Shown here piece after piece: positions 1-6,329 of a stretch of DNA of 6,349 bases (position 1 is its first letter; each line of letters starts with the position of its first letter). The stretch is from contig CAIRFY010000509.1 in NCBI GenBank assembly GCA_903877945.1, forward strand, positions 1 to 6,349, given 5' to 3'. Both the position numbers and the translations under genes were made by a program. The DNA comes from an uncultured Oscillochloris sp. (GTDB lineage: Bacteria; Chloroflexota; Chloroflexia; Chloroflexales; Chloroflexaceae). Below the pieces are notes generated by a model that was not told where the DNA came from, made no database searches, and was given only the letters and a program-made list of their open reading frames with translations.

Positions 1-7
1 ATCTTGC

Positions 8-21
8 GGCGTTAGAACGCC
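8..21. repeat. Small inverted repeat at left edge
   Basis: GGCGTT and AACGCC are perfect 6-base arms around AG. It is a weak hairpin (5-bp stem, TAGA loop) with no U tract. It may belong to a neighbouring gene's transcript end; nothing else is recognisable between 1 and 35. Confidence 0.3.
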
Positions 22-51
22 CCAAATCGCCTCTTCCCCCCCCCCTTTGAA

Positions 52-82
52 CCCCGCGTGCGGGGGGGCTAGGGGGGGTGAT
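52..82 (+). repeat. C/G-run intergenic repeat, left copy (inverted relative to 6259-6289)
   Basis: The 31 bp start CCCCGCGTGCGGGG, a short self-complementary hairpin, and continue as two G7 runs joined by CTA. They are exactly the reverse complement of 6259-6289, and the match stops at both edges. On the minus strand this lies just after the operon's stop, where the hairpin and a possible pairing of its C runs with the G run complementary to C10 at 36-45 could stop transcription, although no U tract follows. Such C/G-run repeats look like a dispersed family, but its genome-wide copy number cannot be seen here. Confidence 0.8.
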
Positions 83-86
83 TCAA

Positions 87-100
87 ACTACAACTGTAGT
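87..100. promoter_or_regulatory. 14-bp dyad ACTACA-AC-TGTAGT after the operon
   Basis: Six-base arms ACTACA and TGTAGT are perfect complements around AC, 8 bp beyond the STAND gene stop. The inner core is again TACA-N2-TGTA, and 89-101 is the reverse complement of 6219-6231. It could be an operator for a gene to the left, half of an inverted-repeat pair bounding the operon, or a small transcript-end hairpin. Confidence 0.4.
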
Positions 101-108
101 AAAACCTA

Positions 109-3100
109 CTACCTGGATAGACATGGATCAGGCTGATCGGGCTGATTCAGGAAATAGACGGTGCGCTCAGCGGCTGTCAGACCGCGCCCGGCGGTGCGGC
201 AGGCCAGATCGGCCAGGGCGGCGGGCCGCAGTTCCCAGATGCCCACCAGCCCGTCGGGCGTGACGATGACCGCGCTCTGCCCATCGGCGCGGAGGAACTC
301 GTCCCTCGCCGGGGATGTGCCCAGGAGAAGCGGCGTGTCACCTGAACCGAGGTTCCAGACCCGGTTGCCACTCAGTAGCCGGGTTCCATCCAGGCTGAAG
401 GAGAGCAACGTGACATTCAGAGTCGGGTCAGTGAGCGGGGTCGCTTGCCGAGACGGGCCATCAACTCCTACGGCATGCACGAAGAGGGGGCCATTGGTGT
501 TGGGCGGCCAGCCCTCGCCCACACTGTGGACAAGCAGCCGCCCATCCTTGGGGCTGAAGGCCAAATTACTGATCGGCCCACGGGAGTCTGGCAGTACTCG
601 TGGTGCGCTATCGGGTGCGGTTCGATCCCAGATCTGGATGGCACCCCCATTCTCGCCAATGACCAGCCAGCGCCCATCAGGGCTGAAGGCCAGGGCGCTT
701 GGCCCGAAGCCGACACTCGTGGGGGCCAGCTTGCGCGGGGCCGCGCCCGGCGTCTGCGTATCCCAGAGCAGCGTGCCACTCCACGTTGTGAGGGCCAACC
801 AGCGTCCGTCGGGCGCGAGGGCCATCACCCGCATCGATTCCGCCACTGCGGGAGTCTCCCATGTCGGGCCGCTCAGTTGATCCGCACGCAGGTCGTAGAG
901 TCGGAGCGCACCGTCCGGCGCGGTCAGGGCCAGCCAGTCCCCGTTTTCGCTCACGACGAAGCGATCCGCACTCTCGACGGTTAGCGCGGCGCTGAGGGCT
1001 GGGTTCTGGAGATCGAGGACGCTGATCTGAATTGATTGCGTGGTGCTTATGGTACTTGTCATCATCAGCCAGCGCCCAGCCCCGCCGAACGCCACCTGTA
1101 GTATAGCGTTGGCACTGGGCAGGCAGCGCGCCGACCCGGCTGGGGCAGCGGCCTGGAGATCCATGATCGCGCCGCCCACGTCGCTGCCCACCGCCAGCGT
1201 ATGCTGGTCAGGGCTGAGGGCCAGGGATCTGGCGCTGGCCGTGCCGACACACCTGTGTATATCGAGGAAGCGCGGCAGCGCCGGTGTTGACTGAGTCGTG
1301 TCCCACAGGCGCAGCGTCCCATCGGCACTGCGGCTTATCAGCAGGTCGCCAGATGCGGTGAAAGACAGGGCATAGATTGCGTCCTCGTGGCCGCGCAGTG
1401 GCTGCGCCAGCGGCGGGTTGGCGGCAAGATCCCAGCGGCGCACCATCGTGTCGGCGCCCGCACTGACCAGCCAGCGCCCGTCGGGGCTAAAGGCGACCGA
1501 GCGCACGCTGCCCTCGTGGCCGCGTAGCACCTGTGGCGCTACGCCGGGCTGATCAATGTTCCACAGACGGACGGTTGTATCATCGCTTGCGCTGGCCAGC
1601 GTGCGCCCATCAGGGCCAAAGGCCAAGGCATTCACGACCTCTTCATGTTCGCCCAGGACAACCATTGTCGCGGCGGGGTCGGTGACGGTGATCTCCCAGC
1701 GCCGCACCTGGCCGGACATCGTGCCGTCAACCAGCCAGCGCCCATCGGGGCTGAAGGCCAGGGCAAAGACCGTCGTACCGAAGCCAGAGATCTCGTCTCC
1801 CTGGCCCACCGGATCGGCGGTCAGATCCCAGCGCCGGATCTGCCCATCCTGGTAGGCCAGCACCAGCCAGCGTCCGTCCGGGCTGACCGCCGATGCGCTT
1901 ACATGAAAAGCCGCGCCGATCTGCGTCGCCTGCGGGATGGCGGCGGGGTCAGCCAGCCAGAGACCCTGATCATTGATCAGCACCAGCCGATGTCCGCCCG
2001 CGCCAAAGGCCACGCTGGTCGTGCCCGCATCCGATCCGGCCAGCGCCCGCACCTGCGGCGGCGCACCGGGATCAGCGAGCCGGTAGACAACCGCCGTCGC
2101 GTTGAACAGCCCGGCGGCGAGAGTCTGTCCATCCGGGCTGAACGCCAGCGAGGTGATCGCCGCGCTAGAGACAGTGGGCAAGGTTGTGAGCGGGTTGGCG
2201 AGGTTCGCCGCACGCGGGTCGTAGATCCGCACATCACCCGTCTTACTGCCCACGGCGAGGCGCTGACCATCGGGGCTGAGGGCGTAGGTTGTGATTGACG
2301 TATCCGCGATGCTCAGCCCGCGCCCGCCGATAGCAGAGAGGGCGGTGATCAGCGCCTGGGTTGCCGCCAGTGGCGGAGTCTCACCGGCAGCAAGCGGGCC
2401 ACGGGCGGCGGCGGCGGCCAGGATGAGCGAGAGTTGCGCGGGCGCACTCTGGGCGCGGACGACCAGTTCGTTGGATCGGGCGAGCCGGGCGGCGGACTCG
2501 GCGGCGGATCGCTGCTGGTCTGCGCTCGTCTCAGCGGTACGGGCCTGGCTGGCAGAAACCTCGGCGGTCTGGCGCTGTGTCGCCTGTCCAGACTCGGCGG
2601 TGCGGGCCTGGTTGGCCGAAGCCTCGGCCTGAGCGGCATTCTGCTTTGCGAAGGACTCCGAGCGAAACGCGGCGATCATTGCGAGGACGGCAACCATCGC
2701 GAGGATGGCAATCAGGCGGAACTGGCGCCGCTCGCGCACAGCGCGGGCGCGCTCGGCGGCCAGTTCCTGGGCGGCATGTTCGGCGGCAGTCCGCGCAGCG
2801 CGACAGGCAGCCAGGAAGTCAACCTCAAACTTGCTAAGCGACTCGGTGTCCTGGTCGGCCAGCCGCTCCTGGTCGGCCAACGTCTCACCGGAGATCAGCA
2901 GCGCCTCAGGGCGGCCCTGTCGCTCCCAAAGCGCCGCCTGACGTTGGAGTAGGCTCTGGGTGCGTGTGCGCCAGGCGGCATTATCCCGGCGAATTGGCCT
3001 GATCAGCCGGTCGTGGGCCAGTTCATACCAGGTGGTACCACGGCGCTTATCGGCGCGTAGCAGGTGCGCGTCAATCAGCCCGCTGATCGCAGTGTTGAGC

Positions 3101-4164
3101 AGCCCGGCGCTGCTGCCCTGCTGCTGAAGCACCTGGCCGCGCATCCCGTCGGCGGTGATCAACTGGGCCTCGCACCAGTCGCGCACCGTGCGCTCACGCA
3201 CGCCGCACGCGGCGGCTACGGCGCTCACGCGCTCGGCGTAGTACTCCATCAGCGCCCGATCAACCGGCGAGACAGGAGCGGCACCCTGCGCGGCGGCAAT
3301 GTCGCCGGGTTGATCCTCGATCATCGCCATATCGATCACGGCTGCGCCGGTAGGCATGCGCTCCCACAGGCGCAGGCAGACCACCTGGAGCTGGACGGGC
3401 TCAATCGCCTGGCCAAGCACCACCTCGGCGCTGCCGTCGGGACGCTGGGCCGTCACGCGGCGTAGATCATCAACCAGGCGACCGGCGGCGTCCGCCTCAA
3501 AGGTGACGCCCGCAACGCGGGCTGGCTCCTGGATCGCCCGGATCGCGGCCTCTGGGTCAAGCAGTTCCAGACGAAACGTGTTGCTCAGGTAGGTCGGGAT
3601 CGCCCGCGCTAGAGGCTCCAGCGCGGCCACATACTCCTCGCGCATCGCGAAGAGCGCCCAGCGCCGCCGGTCGCGCAGCGCAATCCCCAGTTCAGCGAAG
3701 AACTCCGCCTTGGCGGCCTGATCGGCGAGCGAACTGGTTAGAACCTCCTCAAACTGATCGAAGATCAACACCTCACTGCCCGTGGACGCAGCCGCACCGG
3801 GTCGGCTGGCGAGGTAGGCGTCAAGACCGAGGGCCAGCAGGTCGGCGAGCGGGCGCTGCCGATCCTCGGGCAGCGCCTCCTCAAGCGAGAGCAATGTGGA
3901 GATCAGATAGCGATTCGCGGCGGGCGCATCATCAGGCGGCTCCACCCCCACACGGATCAGCGGCAGCACGCTGAAATCGGCGGCCAGCAGACGCGGCACC
4001 AGAGCCGCCTGAATCAGCGAGGTCTTACCGGCACCTGAGGGCGAGTTCAGCAGCACAATCCGTTCGGCGACGAGCAGGTAGAACAGCTCGCGCAGTTCAT
4101 CGTCGCGCCCGTAGATCGCCTCACCGGGCAAGAAGGCGCGTGGCCCAACATAGGGATTAGCCAT
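109..4164 (-). CDS. STAND-family P-loop NTPase with membrane helix and C-terminal WD40 propellers
   Basis: Second gene, 1351 residues from the ATG at 4164, stop TAG. The protein opens with NPYVGPRAF and YGRDDEL, typical of bacterial novel-STAND NTPases. Walker A is SPSGAGKTS (41-49, Lys47, Thr48), Walker B is VLIFDQFEE (132-140, Asp136), and a sensor-like arginine lies in LFAMREEY (171-178). A winged-helix-like part covers about 308-340, and YELAHDRLIRPI (380-391) closes the module. One hydrophobic segment (about 482-500) follows an Arg-rich stretch. Next come an Ala/Gln/Arg-rich helical linker with 21-residue repeats (513-554) and about sixteen WD40-type units (625-1312), many reading SPDGRWL. 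The tail has the ACRTAGRGLT pattern and a second Cys at 1348. Known role of the class: ligand sensing by repeats drives NTP-dependent oligomerisation and effector release. The start is chosen because family proteins begin directly at N-P-Y; an in-frame GTG at 4197 would add 11 residues. The 8-nt overlap with the CHAT gene indicates co-translation. The ligand is unknown. Confidence 0.93.
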   Translation of the reverse strand: MANPYVGPRAFLPGEAIYGRDDELRELFYLLVAERIVLLNSPSGAGKTSLIQAALVPRLLAADFSVLPLIRVGVEPPDDAPAANRYLISTLLSLEEALPEDRQRPLADLLALGLDAYLASRPGAAASTGSEVLIFDQFEEVLTSSLADQAAKAEFFAELGIALRDRRRWALFAMREEYVAALEPLARAIPTYLSNTFRLELLDPEAAIRAIQEPARVAGVTFEADAAGRLVDDLRRVTAQRPDGSAEVVLGQAIEPVQLQVVCLRLWERMPTGAAVIDMAMIEDQPGDIAAAQGAAPVSPVDRALMEYYAERVSAVAAACGVRERTVRDWCEAQLITADGMRGQVLQQQGSSAGLLNTAISGLIDAHLLRADKRRGTTWYELAHDRLIRPIRRDNAAWRTRTQSLLQRQAALWERQGRPEALLISGETLADQERLADQDTESLSKFEVDFLAACRAARTAAEHAAQELAAERARAVRERRQFRLIAILAMVAVLAMIAAFRSESFAKQNAAQAEASANQARTAESGQATQRQTAEVSASQARTAETSADQQRSAAESAARLARSNELVVRAQSAPAQLSLILAAAAARGPLAAGETPPLAATQALITALSAIGGRGLSIADTSITTYALSPDGQRLAVGSKTGDVRIYDPRAANLANPLTTLPTVSSAAITSLAFSPDGQTLAAGLFNATAVVYRLADPGAPPQVRALAGSDAGTTSVAFGAGGHRLVLINDQGLWLADPAAIPQATQIGAAFHVSASAVSPDGRWLVLAYQDGQIRRWDLTADPVGQGDEISGFGTTVFALAFSPDGRWLVDGTMSGQVRRWEITVTDPAATMVVLGEHEEVVNALAFGPDGRTLASASDDTTVRLWNIDQPGVAPQVLRGHEGSVRSVAFSPDGRWLVSAGADTMVRRWDLAANPPLAQPLRGHEDAIYALSFTASGDLLISRSADGTLRLWDTTQSTPALPRFLDIHRCVGTASARSLALSPDQHTLAVGSDVGGAIMDLQAAAPAGSARCLPSANAILQVAFGGAGRWLMMTSTISTTQSIQISVLDLQNPALSAALTVESADRFVVSENGDWLALTAPDGALRLYDLRADQLSGPTWETPAVAESMRVMALAPDGRWLALTTWSGTLLWDTQTPGAAPRKLAPTSVGFGPSALAFSPDGRWLVIGENGGAIQIWDRTAPDSAPRVLPDSRGPISNLAFSPKDGRLLVHSVGEGWPPNTNGPLFVHAVGVDGPSRQATPLTDPTLNVTLLSFSLDGTRLLSGNRVWNLGSGDTPLLLGTSPARDEFLRADGQSAVIVTPDGLVGIWELRPAALADLACRTAGRGLTAAERTVYFLNQPDQPDPCLSR
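229..2310 (-). other. WD40 repeat region, about 16 units (likely two beta-propellers)
   Basis: This part of the STAND gene encodes residues 619-1312. I count about sixteen units by their inner-strand and D-G turn (F/L-S-P-D-G or relic) and closing W/Y-D-L-like ends. The three best are residues 839-869, 882-912 and 925-955, which carry a G/E-H dipeptide, SPDG-type turn and L-W-N or W-D close. Units near 716-739, 1019-1052 and 1250-1272 are eroded. Sixteen units would fit two seven- or eight-bladed propellers side by side, a usual arrangement for signal-binding arms in STAND proteins. The unit count is by eye and could be off by one or two. Confidence 0.85.
662..696 (-). repeat. Intragenic WD40 DNA repeat, copy A (pair with 1730-1764)
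   Basis: This 35-bp stretch agrees with 1730-1764 at 34 of 35 positions. Both encode the F-S-P-D-G-R-W-L-V core of a WD40 unit (units 13 and 5 by my count), 1068 bp apart. Shorter relatives occur near 1468-1494 and 1861-1885. Near-identity at the DNA level suggests recent duplication or gene conversion among units. Confidence 0.7.
2503..2628 (-). repeat. 21-residue (63-bp) tandem repeat encoding coiled-coil linker
   Basis: Residues 513-533 and 534-554 of the STAND protein are two copies of a 21-residue unit sharing the pattern A-E-x-S-A-x-Q-A-R-T-A-E, and a decayed third begins at 555 (AESAARLARS). The DNA shows it too: 2534-2565 and 2597-2628 agree at 28 of 32 positions. Twenty-one residues is three heptads, so the linker is probably a coiled coil between the membrane helix and the propellers, grown by in-frame tandem duplication. 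Confidence 0.8.
2665..2721 (-). other. Single predicted transmembrane helix in the STAND-WD40 protein
   Basis: Residues about 482-500 (FRLIAILAMVAVLAMIAAF) are a 19-residue run with no acidic residue and a single basic one near its start. It follows AERARAVRERRQ, rich in Arg, and precedes a polar Ala/Gln/Glu helix. By the positive-inside rule the NTPase would face the cytoplasm and the linker plus WD40 region the outside. It could instead be a buried hydrophobic part of a long signalling helix; no signal peptide is present to decide. Confidence 0.7.
4157..4164 (-). promoter_or_regulatory. 8-nt stop/start overlap (ATGGCTAA), translational coupling site
   Basis: Read on the minus strand, the ATG of the STAND gene lies inside the last codons of the CHAT gene (AACAATGGCTAA), so start and stop overlap by 8 nt in different frames. 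Only a weak GGTG ribosome-binding match lies ahead (4174-4171), so reinitiation by ribosomes finishing the CHAT frame is the likely route. This would tie the amounts of effector and sensor together. Confidence 0.8.
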
Positions 4165-6196
4165 TGTTTGCACCACTGCTACGCTCGGCCAGCTCACGCA
4201 GGAAGTCCTCGGCGCTGCCCCAGTAGATACTCACATCGGCATCGCCAAAATATTTCTCAATGTAGCGCCGGGCCTGATCCGGCTGGGCCACCTGATGTTC
4301 GTCGAGATCAATCTGCACCGCCACATGGGTGTTGCGCAGGCGACGGTTGCGCACCTCCTCGCTCATCACACTGTGGAAGAGCACCCGGAACGACCAGTCC
4401 TCAAGGCGGAAGCCCAGAAAGAGCAGGGCGTTCTCGGTCAGGAGGCCGCGCACCACATTCGGCACCAGCTTGCGGTCGCGGCTGAGGCTGATCAGGTAGC
4501 TGAAATAATCGTCCTCCGTGATCACCAGACTCTCGGGATCGGCGAGACGCCCGAAGAGGTAGTAGACCAGCGGGCGCTCGGGCGTCAGGTTGCCGATGAC
4601 AGTCTTCTTGGCGGGCTTGATCGAATCATTCCAGGCGCAGATGTCGCTGATCGGAGTCTTGCCCGCCTCCGTCAGAGCCGCCGCAAGCAGGCTGTCCGGG
4701 CTGGTATTGATGTAGAGCGGGAACGGCAGGCTGGCCAGCACCCGGTGAGGCGAGAACGGGTCACGGGTGGCCTGCTGGGTGACGGCGGCGCTGAGCAGAT
4801 AGTCGAGCGTTGCCGTCGAGCTACTCGCGGCTGCGTCAGTGCCGTTCTCAAAGCGACGGTGCAGCTCCTGGCGCACGGTCTTCGTCAGCTCACTGAGCAC
4901 AAATGTGCCGCCCTGATTGACGGCGAGGAACTGGGCGACCTGGGGCAGATCTTCGCGGTTGGCGTGGGCCAGCGGGTAGCGGTAGGTGTCAGACCAGCGC
5001 CGGGCGATCTCACGCGAGGTGCCAACCAGCGACTCCAGCAGGCCAAAGCCCAGGATGGGCGTGCAGCGCCCATCCTGGATGCTCCTCAGCAGGGTTGGCC
5101 ATTTCTCGAATGTGTCGGACGTATCGCCGAAGCCGGGCACGTACCAGATTTTGCCGTTTCTCAGGCGGCTATAGAGGGCCGGCATCCAGCCGTCGGGGCG
5201 ATCCCGCACCGCGCCACGGGCCACGCTGGTCGCCCGGTCAATTGCGCCGTCGCGGCCCAGCTCACGACAGAAGGTGGAGACAAAGGCGCGTGCCGTGTCT
5301 ACCGAGATCACGCCCTGCATCGCAATCACCGCTGGCACGCCGACCTCAGCCAGACGCGGGGCCAGAGCGTTCAGCGCACTGGTACCGCCATCGCCGCCGC
5401 TCTGGCAGGAGACAAGCAGGGCCAGTCGCGGGCGCTGGGCCAGCTCGCCAATCCGCCGGGCCAGATCGACGCCGGGCACATGATCCGTGTTTCCCTGCGC
5501 ATCCTCAAGCGCCAGCCAGGAGTCGCCGTGGGTGATGCCGCCGTGACAGATCAGGTAGAAAATGTCATAGCCGTCGCGCAGGCGGGTGATAATTGCATCG
5601 AGGGTTGGGCGGGTTGAACCGGCGATCACATCGGCGGGGATGCTACCGAGGCCAGCGAGCGCCAGGTCGCGCTCGGCATCCACATCGAGCGGACTCAGCG
5701 TGTAACGCGCCAGGTCGGCGGGGCTGGCGATAACGACCAGGGCGCGCAGGGCGCTACGGGCGCGCAGGCGCACCGGCTGCCAGTCCCCGCTGAGCATGGA
5801 GCGCACAAGGTAGATCTGCTCGCCGATTGCCAGCGAGACGCCGTCAGACGGGTCGCGCAGGGTTTCCCAGCGCAGCGCCTGGAGTTCAACCGCGTCGGGG
5901 GCGATCAGCAGGCGCAGGCGCAGGGCGTACCCCTGGGCCTGCGCAGCAGCCCGACAGCGCGAGAAATCCGCCAACAGGCGAGGGTCGGCGAAGAGCATGC
6001 CGCCCAGCGCCTGGCCATACGCCGCTGGATCGAGGGCCAGATCATTCAGGCGGGTAGAGTCGAAGTGGGCTTGCGCGCTCGAACTTTGGGACGGGCGAAT
6101 GTCCGTTTCGCTGCTTGGATCGCTAAAGCGCAGCTCGACCGCATACCCTTCGGTGGATCGGCGCAGCCCAATTTCGAGATCGGCCACCTCTGACAT
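4157..6196 (-). CDS. CHAT-domain (caspase-like) protease fused to a degenerate SIR2-like domain
   Basis: First gene of the operon, 679 residues from the ATG at 6196, stop TAA. Residues about 57-352 form a CHAT domain, a caspase/separase-like cysteine peptidase fold. Its LRWETL stretch lies near 108-113, the candidate catalytic His218 is in FYLICHGG (codon 5543-5545) and Cys264 is in LLVSCQSGG (codon 5405-5407), so the His/Cys pair is intact. A linker containing WYVPGFG leads into a SIR2-like Rossmann domain at about 367-669. There the usual G-A-G-x-S loop reads PILGFGLLES (380-389), the T-T-N-Y-D motif reads INTSPD (496-501) and the L-H-G motif reads LFG (547-549), while TEDDYF and LFLGFRLEDW keep the family pattern. 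No signal peptide or membrane helix is seen, so it is probably cytoplasmic. The ATG is preferred over an in-frame GTG at 6205 because GGTGA at 6206-6202 is well spaced as a ribosome-binding site. Inference: protease effector of the STAND partner encoded next. CHAT is firm; SIR2-like is recognised from motif order; substrate is unknown. Confidence 0.93.
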   Translation of the reverse strand: MSEVADLEIGLRRSTEGYAVELRFSDPSSETDIRPSQSSSAQAHFDSTRLNDLALDPAAYGQALGGMLFADPRLLADFSRCRAAAQAQGYALRLRLLIAPDAVELQALRWETLRDPSDGVSLAIGEQIYLVRSMLSGDWQPVRLRARSALRALVVIASPADLARYTLSPLDVDAERDLALAGLGSIPADVIAGSTRPTLDAIITRLRDGYDIFYLICHGGITHGDSWLALEDAQGNTDHVPGVDLARRIGELAQRPRLALLVSCQSGGDGGTSALNALAPRLAEVGVPAVIAMQGVISVDTARAFVSTFCRELGRDGAIDRATSVARGAVRDRPDGWMPALYSRLRNGKIWYVPGFGDTSDTFEKWPTLLRSIQDGRCTPILGFGLLESLVGTSREIARRWSDTYRYPLAHANREDLPQVAQFLAVNQGGTFVLSELTKTVRQELHRRFENGTDAAASSSTATLDYLLSAAVTQQATRDPFSPHRVLASLPFPLYINTSPDSLLAAALTEAGKTPISDICAWNDSIKPAKKTVIGNLTPERPLVYYLFGRLADPESLVITEDDYFSYLISLSRDRKLVPNVVRGLLTENALLFLGFRLEDWSFRVLFHSVMSEEVRNRRLRNTHVAVQIDLDEHQVAQPDQARRYIEKYFGDADVSIYWGSAEDFLRELAERSSGANNG

Positions 6197-6201
6197 ACAT
6201 G

Positions 6202-6206
6202 TCACC
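6202..6206 (-). promoter_or_regulatory. Ribosome-binding site GGTGA of the CHAT gene
   Basis: On the minus strand GGTGA precedes ATG at 6196 with a 5-nt spacer (CATGT). GGTGA is part of the sequence complementary to the 16S rRNA 3' end. It decides for the ATG at 6196, because the alternative GTG at 6205 lies inside this motif and has only a CT-rich stretch ahead of it. Confidence 0.55.
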
Positions 6207-6218
6207 GAGAGAGATGAG

Positions 6219-6231
6219 TACTACAGTTGTA
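6219..6231 (-). promoter_or_regulatory. TACA-N2-TGTA dyad ahead of the operon, candidate operator
   Basis: The plus strand reads TACTACAGTTGTA, with a 10-bp TACA-GT-TGTA core at 6222-6231, centred about 30 bp before the ATG at 6196. The core matches the TACA-N2-TGTA form known for BlaI/MecI/CopY-family winged-helix repressors; no such regulator is encoded here. The 13 bp recur in inverted orientation at 89-101 beyond the operon's 3' end. No convincing -35/-10 pair is visible; AT-rich GATATTT just upstream is the only weak promoter-like element. Confidence 0.4.
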
Positions 6232-6258
6232 AATATCTTCGCAGAAAGGCTCCCGCCG

Positions 6259-6289
6259 ATCACCCCCCCTAGCCCCCCCGCACGCGGGG
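6259..6289 (-). repeat. C/G-run intergenic repeat, right copy
   Basis: This is the exact 31-bp reverse complement of 52-82, located 63 bp upstream of the CHAT start. It contains C7-TAG-C7 followed by GCACGC and G8 (the G8 runs on to 6293). The 8-bp arms 6273-6280 and 6285-6292 pair around a CACG loop, giving a very stable GC hairpin. The minus strand carries G7-CTA-G7, which meets the four-tract G-quadruplex pattern. Confidence 0.8.
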
Positions 6290-6303
6290 GGGGAACCGCC
6301 CAA

Positions 6304-6329
6304 GGTTGTCACCTGCGCAGGTGGCAACC
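6304..6329 (+). repeat. 26-bp near-perfect dyad between two direct repeat copies
   Basis: Thirteen-base arms (GGTTGTCACCTGC and GCAGGTGGCAACC) meet with no spacer. Their only exception is T6309 opposite G6324. As plus-strand RNA this forms an 11-bp stem with a U-G wobble and GCGC loop; as minus-strand RNA the same place is an A-C mismatch, so a plus-strand hairpin or a DNA cruciform is favoured. No U tract follows, so it is not a standard terminator. Confidence 0.6.

Noticed and set aside
36..82. Intrinsic terminator for the operon at the left repeat
   Set aside because: GC hairpins are present, but no U tract follows on the minus strand (C10 at 36-45 reads as a G run), so a standard terminator is not supported.
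161..880. A 239-codon plus-strand open frame opposite the WD40 region
   Set aside because: Its translation is Arg/Ser/Pro-rich with no motif, and it is a shadow of the WD40 repeats in the minus-strand gene.
4164..4197. Upstream GTG start at 4197 for the STAND gene
   Set aside because: It would add 11 residues ahead of the family's usual N-P-Y-V-G-P-R opening and lengthen the overlap with the CHAT gene to 41 nt; the ATG at 4164 gives a typical coupled overlap.
4295..5617. A 440-codon open frame on the plus strand opposite the CHAT gene
   Set aside because: It lies wholly antisense to a gene with clear domains and motifs, its translation shows no recognisable domain, and long antisense frames are common in GC-rich coding DNA.
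52..6289. Insertion sequence or transposon with terminal inverted repeats
   Set aside because: No transposase or integrase is encoded between the repeats, no target-site duplication is visible outside them, and the same repeat recurs at 6328.
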